A stretch of DNA of 64,000 nucleotides from Siphonodentalium dalli. Lineage: Eukaryota > Mollusca > Scaphopoda > Gadilida > Siphonodentaliidae. A program made the translations under genes and the position numbers. The notes beneath the pieces are model-generated. The model searched no databases and was not told the DNA's origin. It was given only the letters and a program-made list of their open reading frames with translations. This document shows positions 1 to 9,900 of this stretch, piece after piece (within the stretch, counting starts at the first letter, position 1; each line of letters opens with the position of its first letter). The stretch is from contig CP136063.1 of NCBI GenBank assembly GCA_032622095.1, positions 93,477,980 through 93,541,979 on the forward strand, written 5' to 3'.

Positions 1-528
1 ATATGCTTGCATTAAATGAGGTATTTGCATTTGAGAGGCAAGAATTTTTATTTGGCCTTTATCACGCACACTTTGAAATAATACCATGTAATGTGCATTC
101 AAATTCAAAGTTCTACTCGCTTTAGATTTCTGAAACATGTTTTGGGTTATGTAAATAACAGACGTATTTCTGTGATGTCCTTTTCTTGTATACCACAACA
201 TAATTTTTTCTTCATCTTTATCACCTAACATGTCATCAAAAACGATGAGGTGCGGTAAGTCTGTGTCATCGACAAGTTCATTGTCATCATCCGGTATTCC
301 ATTTATAAATTGAATATTGTGAAATTCTTGCATCTGACTATAGGTATTTTGCCATTCTTTGTAACACCAAACGACTTTGTATGGAACAGGTTTGAACAAG
401 TCATCTTTATATTCGATTAATTTCTTAACAAATTCTGTTTTACCACAACCACTTGGTCCCGATATGAAAATGTTACAGGGATGTTTGAACAACAATGATT
501 CGTCCATCTTTACCCTGAGACAGATCAT
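1..528 (-). CDS. Packaging ATPase (A32/FtsK-HerA-like), C-terminus off window
   Basis: Genome-packaging ATPase of the Polinton/adintovirus/adenovirus-like lineage, which would pump DNA into the capsid. Walker A GPSGCGKT is at residues 24-31 and Walker B LIVFDD at about 94-99, counted from the ATG at 528. An upstream TTG in the same frame would add ten residues, but ATG is preferred for a eukaryotic gene. The C-terminal part lies before base 1. The intact sister copies have 223 residues. The visible part is open with no lesion. Confidence 0.88.
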   Translation of the reverse strand, partial: MICLRVKMDESLLFKHPCNIFISGPSGCGKTEFVKKLIEYKDDLFKPVPYKVVWCYKEWQNTYSQMQEFHNIQFINGIPDDDNELVDDTDLPHLIVFDDMLGDKDEEKIMLWYTRKGHHRNTSVIYITQNMFQKSKASRTLNLNAHYMVLFQSVRDKGQIKILASQMQIPHLMQAY

Positions 529-688
529 GTAAGACTGATTAGGATTGTTCGGAATCAACCTTTTTTATTTTTAATGAAGAATCACCATAACTCCATACTA
601 TTCCAAATGTCCATACGAGTTCATAATCTAAATCTGAAATAGGTCTAGTGGTGTTTACAATATAATCCAAAGACACTTTTTCTTCAAA

Positions 689-1138
689 TCACTTTTCAGC
701 AGTGAAAATTGTACATGGTTCTCGGAGAATAATGTATCCATATATTCTCGTCACCTCTTCGAATTTCAAAGTTTTTTCATTGAGAATCCTGTCTTGATAT
801 TCAGCAAAGCGAGTAAAATTATTTCCAACTAATTCACGAATTTCGTTTATTTCGTTTTTATGAACACAATGAAATATCCAATAATCTGAAAACAGTTGAT
901 CCAATATATCCATTAAGAAATCAGTTTCAAATTCTGATCTCTCAATCAAACATGTCAGTCGACTCTGTCCCTCAGAGAAATGTCCGTTCAGCAAAGTCTC
1001 CATTATAATTCTACTTTCCCTCAAAAACCAAACTTGCTTAAGTTCTTGTTTGATTTCTTGATCCATTTTTGACATTTCGATCAAATTATTATAAATTTTC
1101 AAAAGCATCTCTGCTGGTAACACATCAATTCCATCCAT
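689..1138 (-). CDS. Small viral protein with possible N-terminal F-box
   Basis: 149 residues from the ATG at 1138. The frame is open further upstream but only with a GTG start. It overlaps the 3' end of polymerase B by 14 nt, typical of compact viral packing. The N-terminus (residues about 4-18, with LPAEMLLKIYNNL) resembles the start of an F-box (LPxEllxxIxxxL), the domain that docks substrates to SKP1-cullin ubiquitin ligases. The rest is helical and acidic and I recognise no other domain. The frame is open in all three copies although the overlapping polymerase is dead. The F-box assignment is tentative. Confidence 0.55.
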   Translation of the reverse strand: MDGIDVLPAEMLLKIYNNLIEMSKMDQEIKQELKQVWFLRESRIIMETLLNGHFSEGQSRLTCLIERSEFETDFLMDILDQLFSDYWIFHCVHKNEINEIRELVGNNFTRFAEYQDRILNEKTLKFEEVTRIYGYIILREPCTIFTAEK

Positions 1139-4100
1139 AAGGAATTGTGTTGTATTCACCCACAACAAGTCGTTTGGTGTACACAGATCGGAATGTTTTC
1201 GTTTGCCCTTCACTAATTACTTCTCGGTTCTTTGTGCGTTTAATTATGCATGGATAGTTTATGACACGTTGAAAATTTAACCGGTCATTAACACATTCAA
1301 CCATTGAATGAAAATTTATTTGCTGTTTAGTTTTATAATCCAGAGTGATACCCTTGACCTTACATACATATTTTATGACATCATCTTTCATGTACTGATA
1401 TCCATAATTTTTCGGTCCTAACCCTACAAATTTCATGATTTTAGCATCTGGATGCTCATCAGTCCATTTACCAAGGTAGCTGTCTTCGGTTTTGATATTT
1501 TCTTTTTCTGGATCGAAAATATACATGCAGCTATCAGTGTCGAAATACAACACCCTATCTTGGAGTTTTTCTAAAACTTTATACAACTCCAAGCGTGCAT
1601 ATGCTGTGACAAATGATGCAACAACTACATTGGCAGATGGATGTGGTTCTATAATATCGGTTTTATTTTCATAGCTGAATAATATGAATTTATCCTGTTC
1701 AAAAATTTCAACTGCTTTGATGGTGATATTTTTATCAGTTAATAGTTCAAAATATCTGGATGGTTCTGAGATATATTCAGTTTTAGTAAGAATATTATTT
1801 TGTGCATTTTTTCCCCATATGCAATTTATCATTAATTTTGCGCACTGGCGGAGTCCTGGGTTGTTTTCGATTTTTTCTTTTTCAAGTTTTATACCTTCAA
1901 CCTCATAATAATCTTTAATGTATTTACCTTTATCTTCTTCACTTTTAACAGAATTTGGATATCCACTTGCTTCTTGTTTAATTTTGAGGTATTTATCAAT
2001 GTAATCCCTGTATACTTTGTCCGACCACTCAGTCCAATGCCAAACTTGATACACTTCCAGAATTTGGTAACCCAATTCTATTGCTTTGAATAATTCTACA
2101 TGTGTCCAAACTCCAACTAAAGCACGCTGTTCGGTTTTATGATTACACTGTCCACTTTCATTTTCTGCACAAGTTTTACACAATGTATATATCATTTTGT
2201 TATTACAGTGGATCGGTAGCACTGGAATGTACAATTTATTTGGAGGTAATACTTTGCATTTAATGAGTCCTTTGTAAGATTTGATGTCTCCTATTTGTTC
2301 CTGGCTTAGAATTGTTGGATGACCAAGTGGGTACTCCTTATATTTATTTACACTAGGATACAAACTGCATATATCAATATATTTTATTTCCTGTTTAGAT
2401 GTTGGTTCTATTTCATGATATAATTTTAGAGCATTAGTCCTGCCACCAAATAATGCTTCCCTTGGTTTAATTGGGTCTTGGTGCAAATAGAATTGATCCA
2501 TAGTTTGTTTTAAATTTTAGTCTGCTTTACATTTATTGTCCAGGTCATGTTCCCAGATGCATATTAATTTGCATCCCAAGCTTTTGATTTCAGTTTCCGT
2601 GTTTATTGTTTTTTCATACAATTCATGCATTGTTATATTACTTTATGGGTTTCGGCGATTTCTATCTGGATAGCAAGTAGGACAGCCATGAAAAAACACC
2701 CATACATTTCATACACTATGTTTGATTCTGCATGATAACCATCAACAAAATGTGTGCCTATTTTAACTTCACCACCATTTAAAGCATGCTTTATGTTTAT
2801 ATTTTGTTTTGTAGCAATGTACTGTAGCCATCGAATTGCTTTCATTGAAAATTTACACGCTTGTGGATATCCAGTGTCTGAAATTATACCTAGAGAATCT
2901 CTGGTAATGAATTTTTTCTCCATGCAAGGTTACAGGTTTGAGCTAATGTTATTGCTTCCCGAAATGGATCTATTTGATCAGTTTCCATTACACATAGTCT
3001 GAATTTGCCACACCCACGTCTTAAAATGTCTACATCTGATTTACAATACTTTTGAATTTCTTTTTGAAAATCAAAAATATATTCACCCCTAGCTTCGTAC
3101 CATTTCAGAAATGAATCTCTATTTTCCTCAGACATGATTTCAGGTTTATAGTATTTTTTGTCTTGATATGGTCCTACATAATTCTGAAAGTCCTGTGTAT
3201 TTGCCCAATGTGGACAATAACCTTTAGCCATTTCTTCAAGTTGGAATGTTTTTGGAAATTTAGATAATGCCATAGGGATGAAACTCAATGAATCGATTAC
3301 TTTAACACCATTGCATTGTAAACTAAGTATTTTGTTGCCATTCATAATAACATTAGGTTTTGAATTTCCATTGTTCACCAAGTAATGTAAGAGGAACTGA
3401 CTATCGTAACCTCTTGCATTGTGAGCAATACATGTTGTACCTTTATGATCGTTGGTGTAAAACAACCATTTGCTAAATCTTTCTAATACATTCTCTCCTT
3501 TAAAAATATATTCTCTGTTTGACAATACAGAATCACATGAAATGCATATTTCATCAATGGGTTTACATATACAATTTTCACAAGCAGTTTGTGCAACACA
3601 AAAATTGGGTATATGAACACCAGTATCTTGTTGACATTCAAAATCAAAAAATATGAATGGTACCTTTACTTCTTTCTGTGTTTCTCTCTTTTGGTACTGC
3701 TGGATATGACATCTGTGATCTGATGTGACAATTTCCTTACAGTATTTGCACTTCTTTGTTCCCGAACATATATGTCTTTTCTCCTTTCGTGTGACGATTT
3801 CAACCCCACATTTCAGGCATTTGTGTATCATATCACAAATAGTTTTGTCATGTTTTGGTGATTTTTTTTTTAATGATTGTCGAGACATCGTTTACTTCTA
3901 AAAGTCCTCTTACATTTGATGCATTGTATCCATCGTTCAAAGGGGTATATCTGACCCTCGAAACACATACACTTGTATGGACATATATGATCAACTCTGC
4001 TGTTCGAACTGACATCACAGTGTTCACAGTAATAGCTACATCCAAGGAATCATGTGACAGTTGTGATCACATCGTAGTGGTTGTCATTGAAATATAGATG

Positions 4101-4935
4101 GACAACTTTATTCTTTCCCAACTGGTGGTGGTTGAAAAAGAAAGCCTTCGTCAGCAAATTGCTTATGTATTTTTATAACATACTCAGGATATAGTTGTTC
4201 CTGAATAATGTTGTATTCCTCAACCCAGCAACTGGTGTCGTGTGATAACCCCACTTTATCCAACAATGACTTTGCAGCTTCCCGTTGTGGAGCTCTTGCT
4301 GGTCTCGTAATCCGTTTCCATTGTTGCTTCCATTCAGCTGTATCTTTTTTGTCAACATTACACATACCAACAACGACAGCCCTCGCAAAACACATGTTAT
4401 CTTCTGCGTTCTGAATCAGAAGAATAGTTTTCTTTACTGTTTTCATTTGATTTTGTTCACTGAATGCTCCATAATGTAAAGTATGTCTTGCGGTCCCTGT
4501 AGGCATATGCGTGACAGTGATGTCAAATGTCATCTGTCCGTCATGAATTTTGAATTTTTTGTTCGATTGTGCAACTTTTTCTATGTTGTCAAGCAATAAT
4601 TCACCCGTCAGGTCTTTTGCTTCAGTGAATGGTACGTGAATCCCTAGATCTAACCCTGGATGAAAGATGGAAATTCTCATTTGATCTTTTGGTCCTGCAT
4701 CACACTCATCTTTCAAACTGTTCACCAGATCTTTGAAAATTCTGTGAACAGTTTGAAATGGTTGATGAAATTCTTGAAATGTGACGTTGAATTTCTTTGA
4801 TGCTGTTTAAAATTTCCTCGAGTATTTATCGGTCAGATTTTTTATAGTATAATATTTACAGTCATCATCCAGTCGCACTCTCTTTCTATTATCTCGTTCG
4901 CTTTCGCTATCTGAATATGGCACAAGGCGCTTCAT
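1125..4935 (-). pseudogene. Protein-primed DNA polymerase B (pPolB), broken
   Basis: Replicative polymerase of Polintons/adintoviruses. The 5' end is the ATG at 4935, next to palindrome P1. In order: an N-terminal region, C2H2-like zinc fingers, a 3'-5' exonuclease with DFE, the NxxxYDSxF-type motif and YCKSD, then the polymerase palm with SLYPS (motif A), KLMINCIWG (motif B) and YFDTDS (motif C). Lesions shared with the sister copies: in-frame TAA at 4807-4809, a frameshift at the TAA 4108-4110, TGA at 4050-4052, a frameshift at a six-T run (2691-2696), and TAA at 2643-2645 and 2517-2519. Private to V1: one-base losses near 3872 and near 2895-2906. Catalytic motifs are intact but the gene cannot make a full protein. 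Confidence 0.9.
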
Positions 4936-4940
4936 CGTGA

Positions 4941-5050
4941 AATGACGACGTGATGAAATTCGCGTCGCTTTTATGCTCTGACACGGACATGCGCAGTCAT
5001 CGTCCGTGTCAGAGCATAAAAGCGACGTGAATTTTCATCACGTCGTCATT
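4941..5050. promoter_or_regulatory. Palindrome P1: candidate bidirectional promoter
   Basis: Near-perfect inverted repeat with arms 4941-4988 and 5002-5050 (one mismatch, one base indel) and a 13-nt loop. It lies between the divergent starts of polymerase B (ATG at 4935) and the zinc-knuckle gene (ATG at 5086). Each arm carries a TATA-like GCATAAAAG facing its own gene and TGACGACGTG-type blocks. Promoter function is inferred from position and symmetry. A replication-related hairpin is an alternative. Confidence 0.6.
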
Positions 5051-5085
5051 CCACTGACGATTGAATAACACACCGAACACTCACA

Positions 5086-5679
5086 ATGGATCCAAGATTA
5101 CAGAGTAACAACCTACAACATTTACGAAAATTTGCATTAGAAGTTTTAAAGAATACAAAGTGGGTTCCACCATATGGTAACTGTTTTAGGTGCAACTCGA
5201 GTTCACATTGGGCTTTTCAATGTGATGGCACTACGAAAAAGAAGATTGATCAGATGAAAAAATCATCATTGACGCTGAGTGAATCTACTCCTGGGAAGTC
5301 TACTTGGACGCACACATCAGACAACGATGATCTCACACCATGTGATGTAATGGACATTGATCAAACTGAGACATCAACTAACGAGATCGCGGATATGAAA
5401 GCTGAAAGTGGGGAACAATGGAACTCAACCGCGATATCAATTAACGAGATCGCGGATGTGAAAACTGAGAGTGATGAATTATACGCCTCAACCGAGGTAT
5501 CAAATGATGAAATCACTATTCTAAACACGGAGGATTCGCAGATGGAAGTGATAAATGCTGTAGCCAAAAGCGCTAACGATACTGAAATTAAGCAGACCAC
5601 TTTGCCTAGCAGAAAGAGAAAAAGACGTTTATTGCGATCATCTTCCAAGAAAGTTATGTTATTTAAAAATAGTGAATAA
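5086..5679 (+). CDS. Zinc-knuckle nuclear-type viral protein
   Basis: 197 residues, ATG start 36 nt after palindrome P1. A zinc knuckle C-X2-C-X4-H-X4-C is at residues 33-46 (CFRCNSSSHWAFQC). It is followed by an acidic Ser/Thr-rich region with about three degenerate repeats of the type STNEIADMKAES (residues about 94-150) and a basic RKRKRR nuclear-localisation-like cluster near residue 180. Likely a nucleic-acid-binding accessory protein. No family recognised. An AATAAA poly(A) signal (5675-5680) overlaps the stop codon. Open in all three copies with few changes. Confidence 0.75.
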   Translation: MDPRLQSNNLQHLRKFALEVLKNTKWVPPYGNCFRCNSSSHWAFQCDGTTKKKIDQMKKSSLTLSESTPGKSTWTHTSDNDDLTPCDVMDIDQTETSTNEIADMKAESGEQWNSTAISINEIADVKTESDELYASTEVSNDEITILNTEDSQMEVINAVAKSANDTEIKQTTLPSRKRKRRLLRSSSKKVMLFKNSE

Positions 5680-5746
5680 AATATTATTGATTTTATTTGT
5701 TTCGTTTTTTAGCAATTTCAGAGCATATCTTTTGAAAAATTTGGGT

Positions 5747-5762
5747 GGCCCTGAAAAGGACC
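5747..5762 (-). terminator. Histone-type 3' stem-loop downstream of LYPDL gene
   Basis: Read on the minus strand: GGTCCTTTTCAGGGCC, preceded by AAAC and followed by ACCCA, starting 20 nt after the stop codon. It matches the metazoan histone mRNA stem-loop (six-bp stem, here with one G-U pair, and a four-base TTTC loop). A purine-rich CAAAAGATA about 15 nt downstream resembles a histone downstream element. It implies SLBP/U7-type 3' processing rather than polyadenylation (inference). Confidence 0.75.
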
Positions 5763-5781
5763 GTTTAAATTGTTTGCCGAG

Positions 5782-6171
5782 TCAATAAAATTCAGACAAA
5801 TCCGGATAAAGCCCACCCTTGTTGTATGTGGGTCTCCAGTGTGGATTCCACACGTATTTCGCTGCCTCAGTGGTAATCCACCTTGGTAGTGGCCTTGGAG
5901 GATTAAATTCAGACAAATCTGGATATAATGCCCCCTCCTTATACGTAGGGTTCCACTCTGGAGTTTCCACATACACCTTGGGAGGACTGGGTCTCCGTCT
6001 TTGCAGGAATTCTTGAACTCCAGCTCTAATGGCTATCTTATGGCTCTCCGAATCTCTAACATTCTTCTGCCAATGCTTTAATCGAGCATTGGCAAACAAT
6101 TTTAGCAAAATTTTCTCATTTAGTTTAGAGAACATTTTGAAGATAAAAAAAAACGATACACTGCGGTCCAT
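5782..6171 (-). CDS. Viral small protein with two LYPDL (ALIX-type late-domain) motifs
   Basis: 129 residues from the ATG at 6171. The N-terminus is hydrophobic then basic. The C-terminal half carries two related repeats (about residues 72-89 and 111-128), each with a PTY and ending in LYPDLSEF (residues 82-89 and 121-128). LYPxL is the established docking motif for the ESCRT adaptor ALIX, used by enveloped viruses such as EIAV for budding. A role in egress or membrane association is inferred. The gene sits behind the 75-bp promoter block (6184-6258) and ends in a histone-type stem-loop. Open in all three copies. No homologue recognised. Confidence 0.7.
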   Translation of the reverse strand: MDRSVSFFFIFKMFSKLNEKILLKLFANARLKHWQKNVRDSESHKIAIRAGVQEFLQRRRPSPPKVYVETPEWNPTYKEGALYPDLSEFNPPRPLPRWITTEAAKYVWNPHWRPTYNKGGLYPDLSEFY

Positions 6172-6183
6172 ATTATATGAAAC

Positions 6184-6337
6184 GCGCGGACGCCGCTGAC
6201 GACGTCATCGCATATTTCACCAAATTTTCCCGAACGTCAATTCAAGTGTGTTTCTTTTAACAAAAAGAAACACACTTGTTTTGACGTTCGGGAAAATTTG
6301 GTGAAATATGCGATGACGTCGTCAGCGGCGCCCGCGC
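6184..6337. promoter_or_regulatory. Palindrome P2: two inverted copies of a 75-bp promoter-like block
   Basis: Arms 6184-6258 and 6263-6337 match at about 72 of 75 positions with a four-base loop. It separates divergent genes (ATG at 6171 minus, ATG at 6384 plus). Each arm contains GACGTCATCGCATATTTC, a CRE-like GACGTC, and GTGTGTTTCTTTT. A third, single copy of the block lies upstream of the other stem-loop gene (14599-14672). Shared promoter is the simplest reading. Confidence 0.65.
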
Positions 6338-6383
6338 TTTTTCAATAAAAAAACAGATATTCCCATTCTTCATTCATACCGAA

Positions 6384-6752
6384 ATGGATTACCGAGATCT
6401 GTATCGGAGCTATTTGGAGGATGGGATGCTGGTGCGAGGTGTGTTTGGGGATGAACCACAGATGCTATGGAAGGCTTTGAGTTTAGCCGAAACGGGAACT
6501 ATAGATAACTGTTTTGATATCTATAGGTACACCGTTGTGTTGATGACGGACAACAGAGATCGGGTGTTTGGTGCCATGCAATTGTGCCATTTGGTTGCGA
6601 CGTTCCCAAGACAACTATCAGCTGTATTCAAACCCAAACACATCATGCGGTTTCTTTTGAAACCATCCAAAACTTTCAGGGCCTCACAAATTTTTAAAAA
6701 GATACGCTCTGAAATTGCTACTGTACAATTTGTTCATTCTTCCTGGAGATAA
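6384..6752 (+). CDS. Unknown viral protein, 122 aa
   Basis: ATG start 46 nt after palindrome P2, stop at 6750-6752. Begins MDYRDLYRSYLEDGML and ends basic. No transmembrane segment, signal or known motif seen. It is the last viral gene before host sequence. No histone-type stem-loop follows it, and viral 3' sequence may have been lost at the junction. Intact in V1 and V3, frameshifted in V2. Confidence 0.65.
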   Translation: MDYRDLYRSYLEDGMLVRGVFGDEPQMLWKALSLAETGTIDNCFDIYRYTVVLMTDNRDRVFGAMQLCHLVATFPRQLSAVFKPKHIMRFLLKPSKTFRASQIFKKIRSEIATVQFVHSSWR

Positions 6753-6902
6753 TGTTCATATAATTTCTTCAAAACCAAATTCATTCATCATGAACTTGGA
6801 GAGAATGTTCACATAATTTATCAAAGAATACTTCCCTAACAAAACAAAACAAACCCACTACCACCCTTCATATCTATAATACGCTCATCATATAGTACTC
6901 AC

Positions 6903-9900
6903 AGTCCCCGACAGGTCGACCAGTTTAGTAAAGTCGATTGTTTGGGACGACACGATAGGCGTCATGTCGTGTCTGGATGCCACAGAGGCAGCACGCTTCC
7001 GTCGGCCAGACGCTGGAATCGAGAGATAATACTCGTGACCATTGGTAGGAGTGGTGGTGATGATGGTGATGACGGCGATGATGATGATGATGATGATGAC
7101 CGTAATGATTATGATGATGACTATGTTGTTGAAAACTGTGATGGTAATGATGGCGATGATGACAATGATGCTGATGGTGGTGATGATGGTGATGATGATG
7201 TTGACGATGTTGTTGGTGATTGTGATGATGATGATTGTGATGGTGGTGGGTATGCTGCTGGTGATGTAGATGTAATGATCATGCAAGTGGTGATGGAGTG
7301 ATGATGATGATGATAATGATGACGATGATGGTGATGATGATGATGATGATGATGATCGATGATGATGTCTATGTTGTCGGTGATGGTGATACTGATTATG
7401 ATGGTGATAATGGTTGTGGTGATCGTGGTGATGATGGTGATGATGGCGATGACGTTGGCGATGGTGGTGGTGATGTCGAGGGCGGTCATGATGCTGCAGA
7501 TGTTGTTGGTGATGGTGATGGTTATGCCGGTGATGATAGTTATGGGGTGATGATGATGATGATGGTGACGATGCTGGCGATGATGATTTTGATTATGTTG
7601 CTGATGGTGATGATGGCGATGGTGATGGTGTTGGTAATGGTGATGATGATGTTGATGATGCTGATGATAATGACGACGTTCTGGGTAATGGTGATGGTGG
7701 TGATGATGGGGATGCTGACGTTGGTAATAGTGATGATCGCGATCGTGATGATGGTGAGGATGCTGCTGATGGTGTACATGACCATGCAAGTGATGATGAT
7801 GAGGGTGACGACGATAGCGATATTGGTGGGGATGCTGCTGATGTGATAATGATAATGGCGGTGATGGCGATGATGATGTTGATGGTGGTGGTGATGATGA
7901 TGGGGATGATGATGATTTTGATGATGATGCTGATTGTGGTTATTATGATAACGATGTTGTTGGTGATTGTGATGACAATGATTATGATGATGGCTGTGAT
8001 AATGATGATGATGATGATTATGATAGAGGTGGAGATGATGATGGCGACGTTGTTGGTGATTATGATGATGGCGATGATGGTGATGTTGGTGGTGATGATG
8101 GTGATTGTGATGATGGTACTGATAACGATGGTGGTGATGGTGATGTTGTTGTTGTGGTTATGGTGATGATGATGACGATTATGCCAATGATGATTAGGAT
8201 GTTGTTGATGGTCATGATGATGACGTTGTTGGTGGTGATGATGATGACGACAATGATGATGATGATGATGCTGTTGTTGTTGGTTATGGTGATGATGATG
8301 ACGATTATGACAACGGTGCTTAGGATGTTGTTGATGGTCATGATTATGACGTTGTTGGTTATGATGATGACGACAATGATGACGATGATGCTGTTGTTGG
8401 TGGTGATGGTGATGAAGATGACGATGACGACGCCGGAAGTGATGATGTTGTTGGCGATGGTGATGATGCTGGCGATGAGGGTGGTGATGATGATGTTGGT
8501 GATAGTTGTGGTGATGAAGATGGTGATACGGTTGATGGGGACGGTGATGGTGATGGCGATGCTGATGTCGATGTTGTTGGTGATGTTGATGATGCTGGTG
8601 ATTGTGACGATTATCTTGGTAGTGGTAATGATGATGCATGGGGTTGAAGATGCAGCACTCTTCGGTCGGCCAGATGCTGGAAATGCGATCAAAGACTAAA
8701 TTGATTTGATCGATACCTGCCCCCAATCGGCGGTTCTCAGGCGAATATGTTATGGCCGTTCCCGATGTATACCTACCTCCGCTTATCGGTCCACGCGCGA
8801 AGAACATGAAGTATTCGTTGTTCAGATCATAAATCTCGGATACTCCTTCAACGATCTTCTTCCTCCGGAATGAGCATCTAATAACACCAGAAGTGTAGGT
8901 GAATGCAGTTTTATTGATACCGGTCGCATCATTCGGCTAAAATGAAAAAAACAATTTACACTAATAAACCCATCAGAAGTGTATGTGAATGCAGTGTTAT
9001 TGAAACCGGCCTTGTCATTCGACTAAAAAAGAAAACCAGTTAACACTATTAACCCCACCAGAAGTGTAGGTTGATGCAGTGTTAATGATACCGGCCTTGT
9101 CATTCGGCTAAAAAAGAAAACCAGTTAACACTAATTACCCCACCAGAAGTGTAGGTGAATGCAGTGTTATTGATACCGGTCGCGTTATTCGGATTAAAAA
9201 GAAAAACTGTTAACACTTATTACCCCACCAGAAGTGTAGGTGAAAGCTGTGTTAATGATAAGCGCCGAGTCATTCGGCTTAAAAGGAAAAACAGATGTAC
9301 TAATAACCCCATCAGAAGTGTAGATGAATGCAGTGTTATTGATACCGGTCAGGCAACACATTATACCAGTGCATAATTACTCTTATTTATTGAAATTAAA
9401 TGTTTAGATAGCAAGTTCAACAAGCGATCTGTGGTATATAATTGGTTACTAATTTACCGCGGTGAAATGTCGGTTCGATGTGCCGGAGTTACTCACTTAT
9501 CGTGGTTAGAGGTGCGTTCGGTGTGCCTGAGTTACCCACTTACCGTGGTGAGATGTACATTCGATGTGCCGGAGTTACTCACTTACGAGGGTGAGAGGTG
9601 CGTTCAGTGTACCGCAGTTACTTACTTAGCACGACGAGATGTGCGTTTGATGTACCGGAGTTACTCAATTACCGTGGTGAGAGGTGCGTTCAGTGGACCA
9701 CAGTTATAGTTACTTATAGCGCGTCAGATGTGCGTTCGATGTACAGGAGTTATTCACTTACCGCGGTGAGAGATTCGTTCGATGTGCCGGAGTTACTTAC
9801 TTACCGCTGGAAGAGGTGCGTTAGATTTGCCGGAGTTAAATGAGTTGAAGATGTTCCCGGCTGTGTCGCACATAATAACGCTGTCGGATCCCTGAAAAAT

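Larger units (their letters stand above)
1..6752. mobile_element. Endogenous Polinton/adintovirus-like element V1 (partial)
   Basis: Right-hand part of a degenerate virus-like element, cut by the window edge inside the packaging ATPase. It holds ATPase, F-box-like gene, protein-primed polymerase B, zinc-knuckle gene, LYPDL-motif gene and a plus-strand unknown. The family call rests on the combination of PolB with three exonuclease motifs and a YxDTDS motif, an A32-type ATPase, an adenain-like protease and a double jelly-roll capsid in the sister copies. The viral end lies between the last viral stop (6752) and the host splice donor at 6902. I could not identify terminal repeats or a target duplication. 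Confidence 0.85.

Noticed and set aside
5361-5648. Minus-strand 95-codon hydrophobic frame opposite the zinc-knuckle gene
   Set aside because: Shadow of the acidic repeat region of the plus-strand gene.
7042-8807. Long His-, Met- or Ile-rich open frames on both strands (also in arrays B and C)
   Set aside because: They are reading frames through a degenerate GAT repeat; the only coding parts nearby are DOMON exons c and d, which end at splice sites.
9155-9843. Small plus-strand frames across the 86-bp and 43-bp repeats
   Set aside because: They are antisense to the splice-site repeats of the DOMON gene and have no other support.
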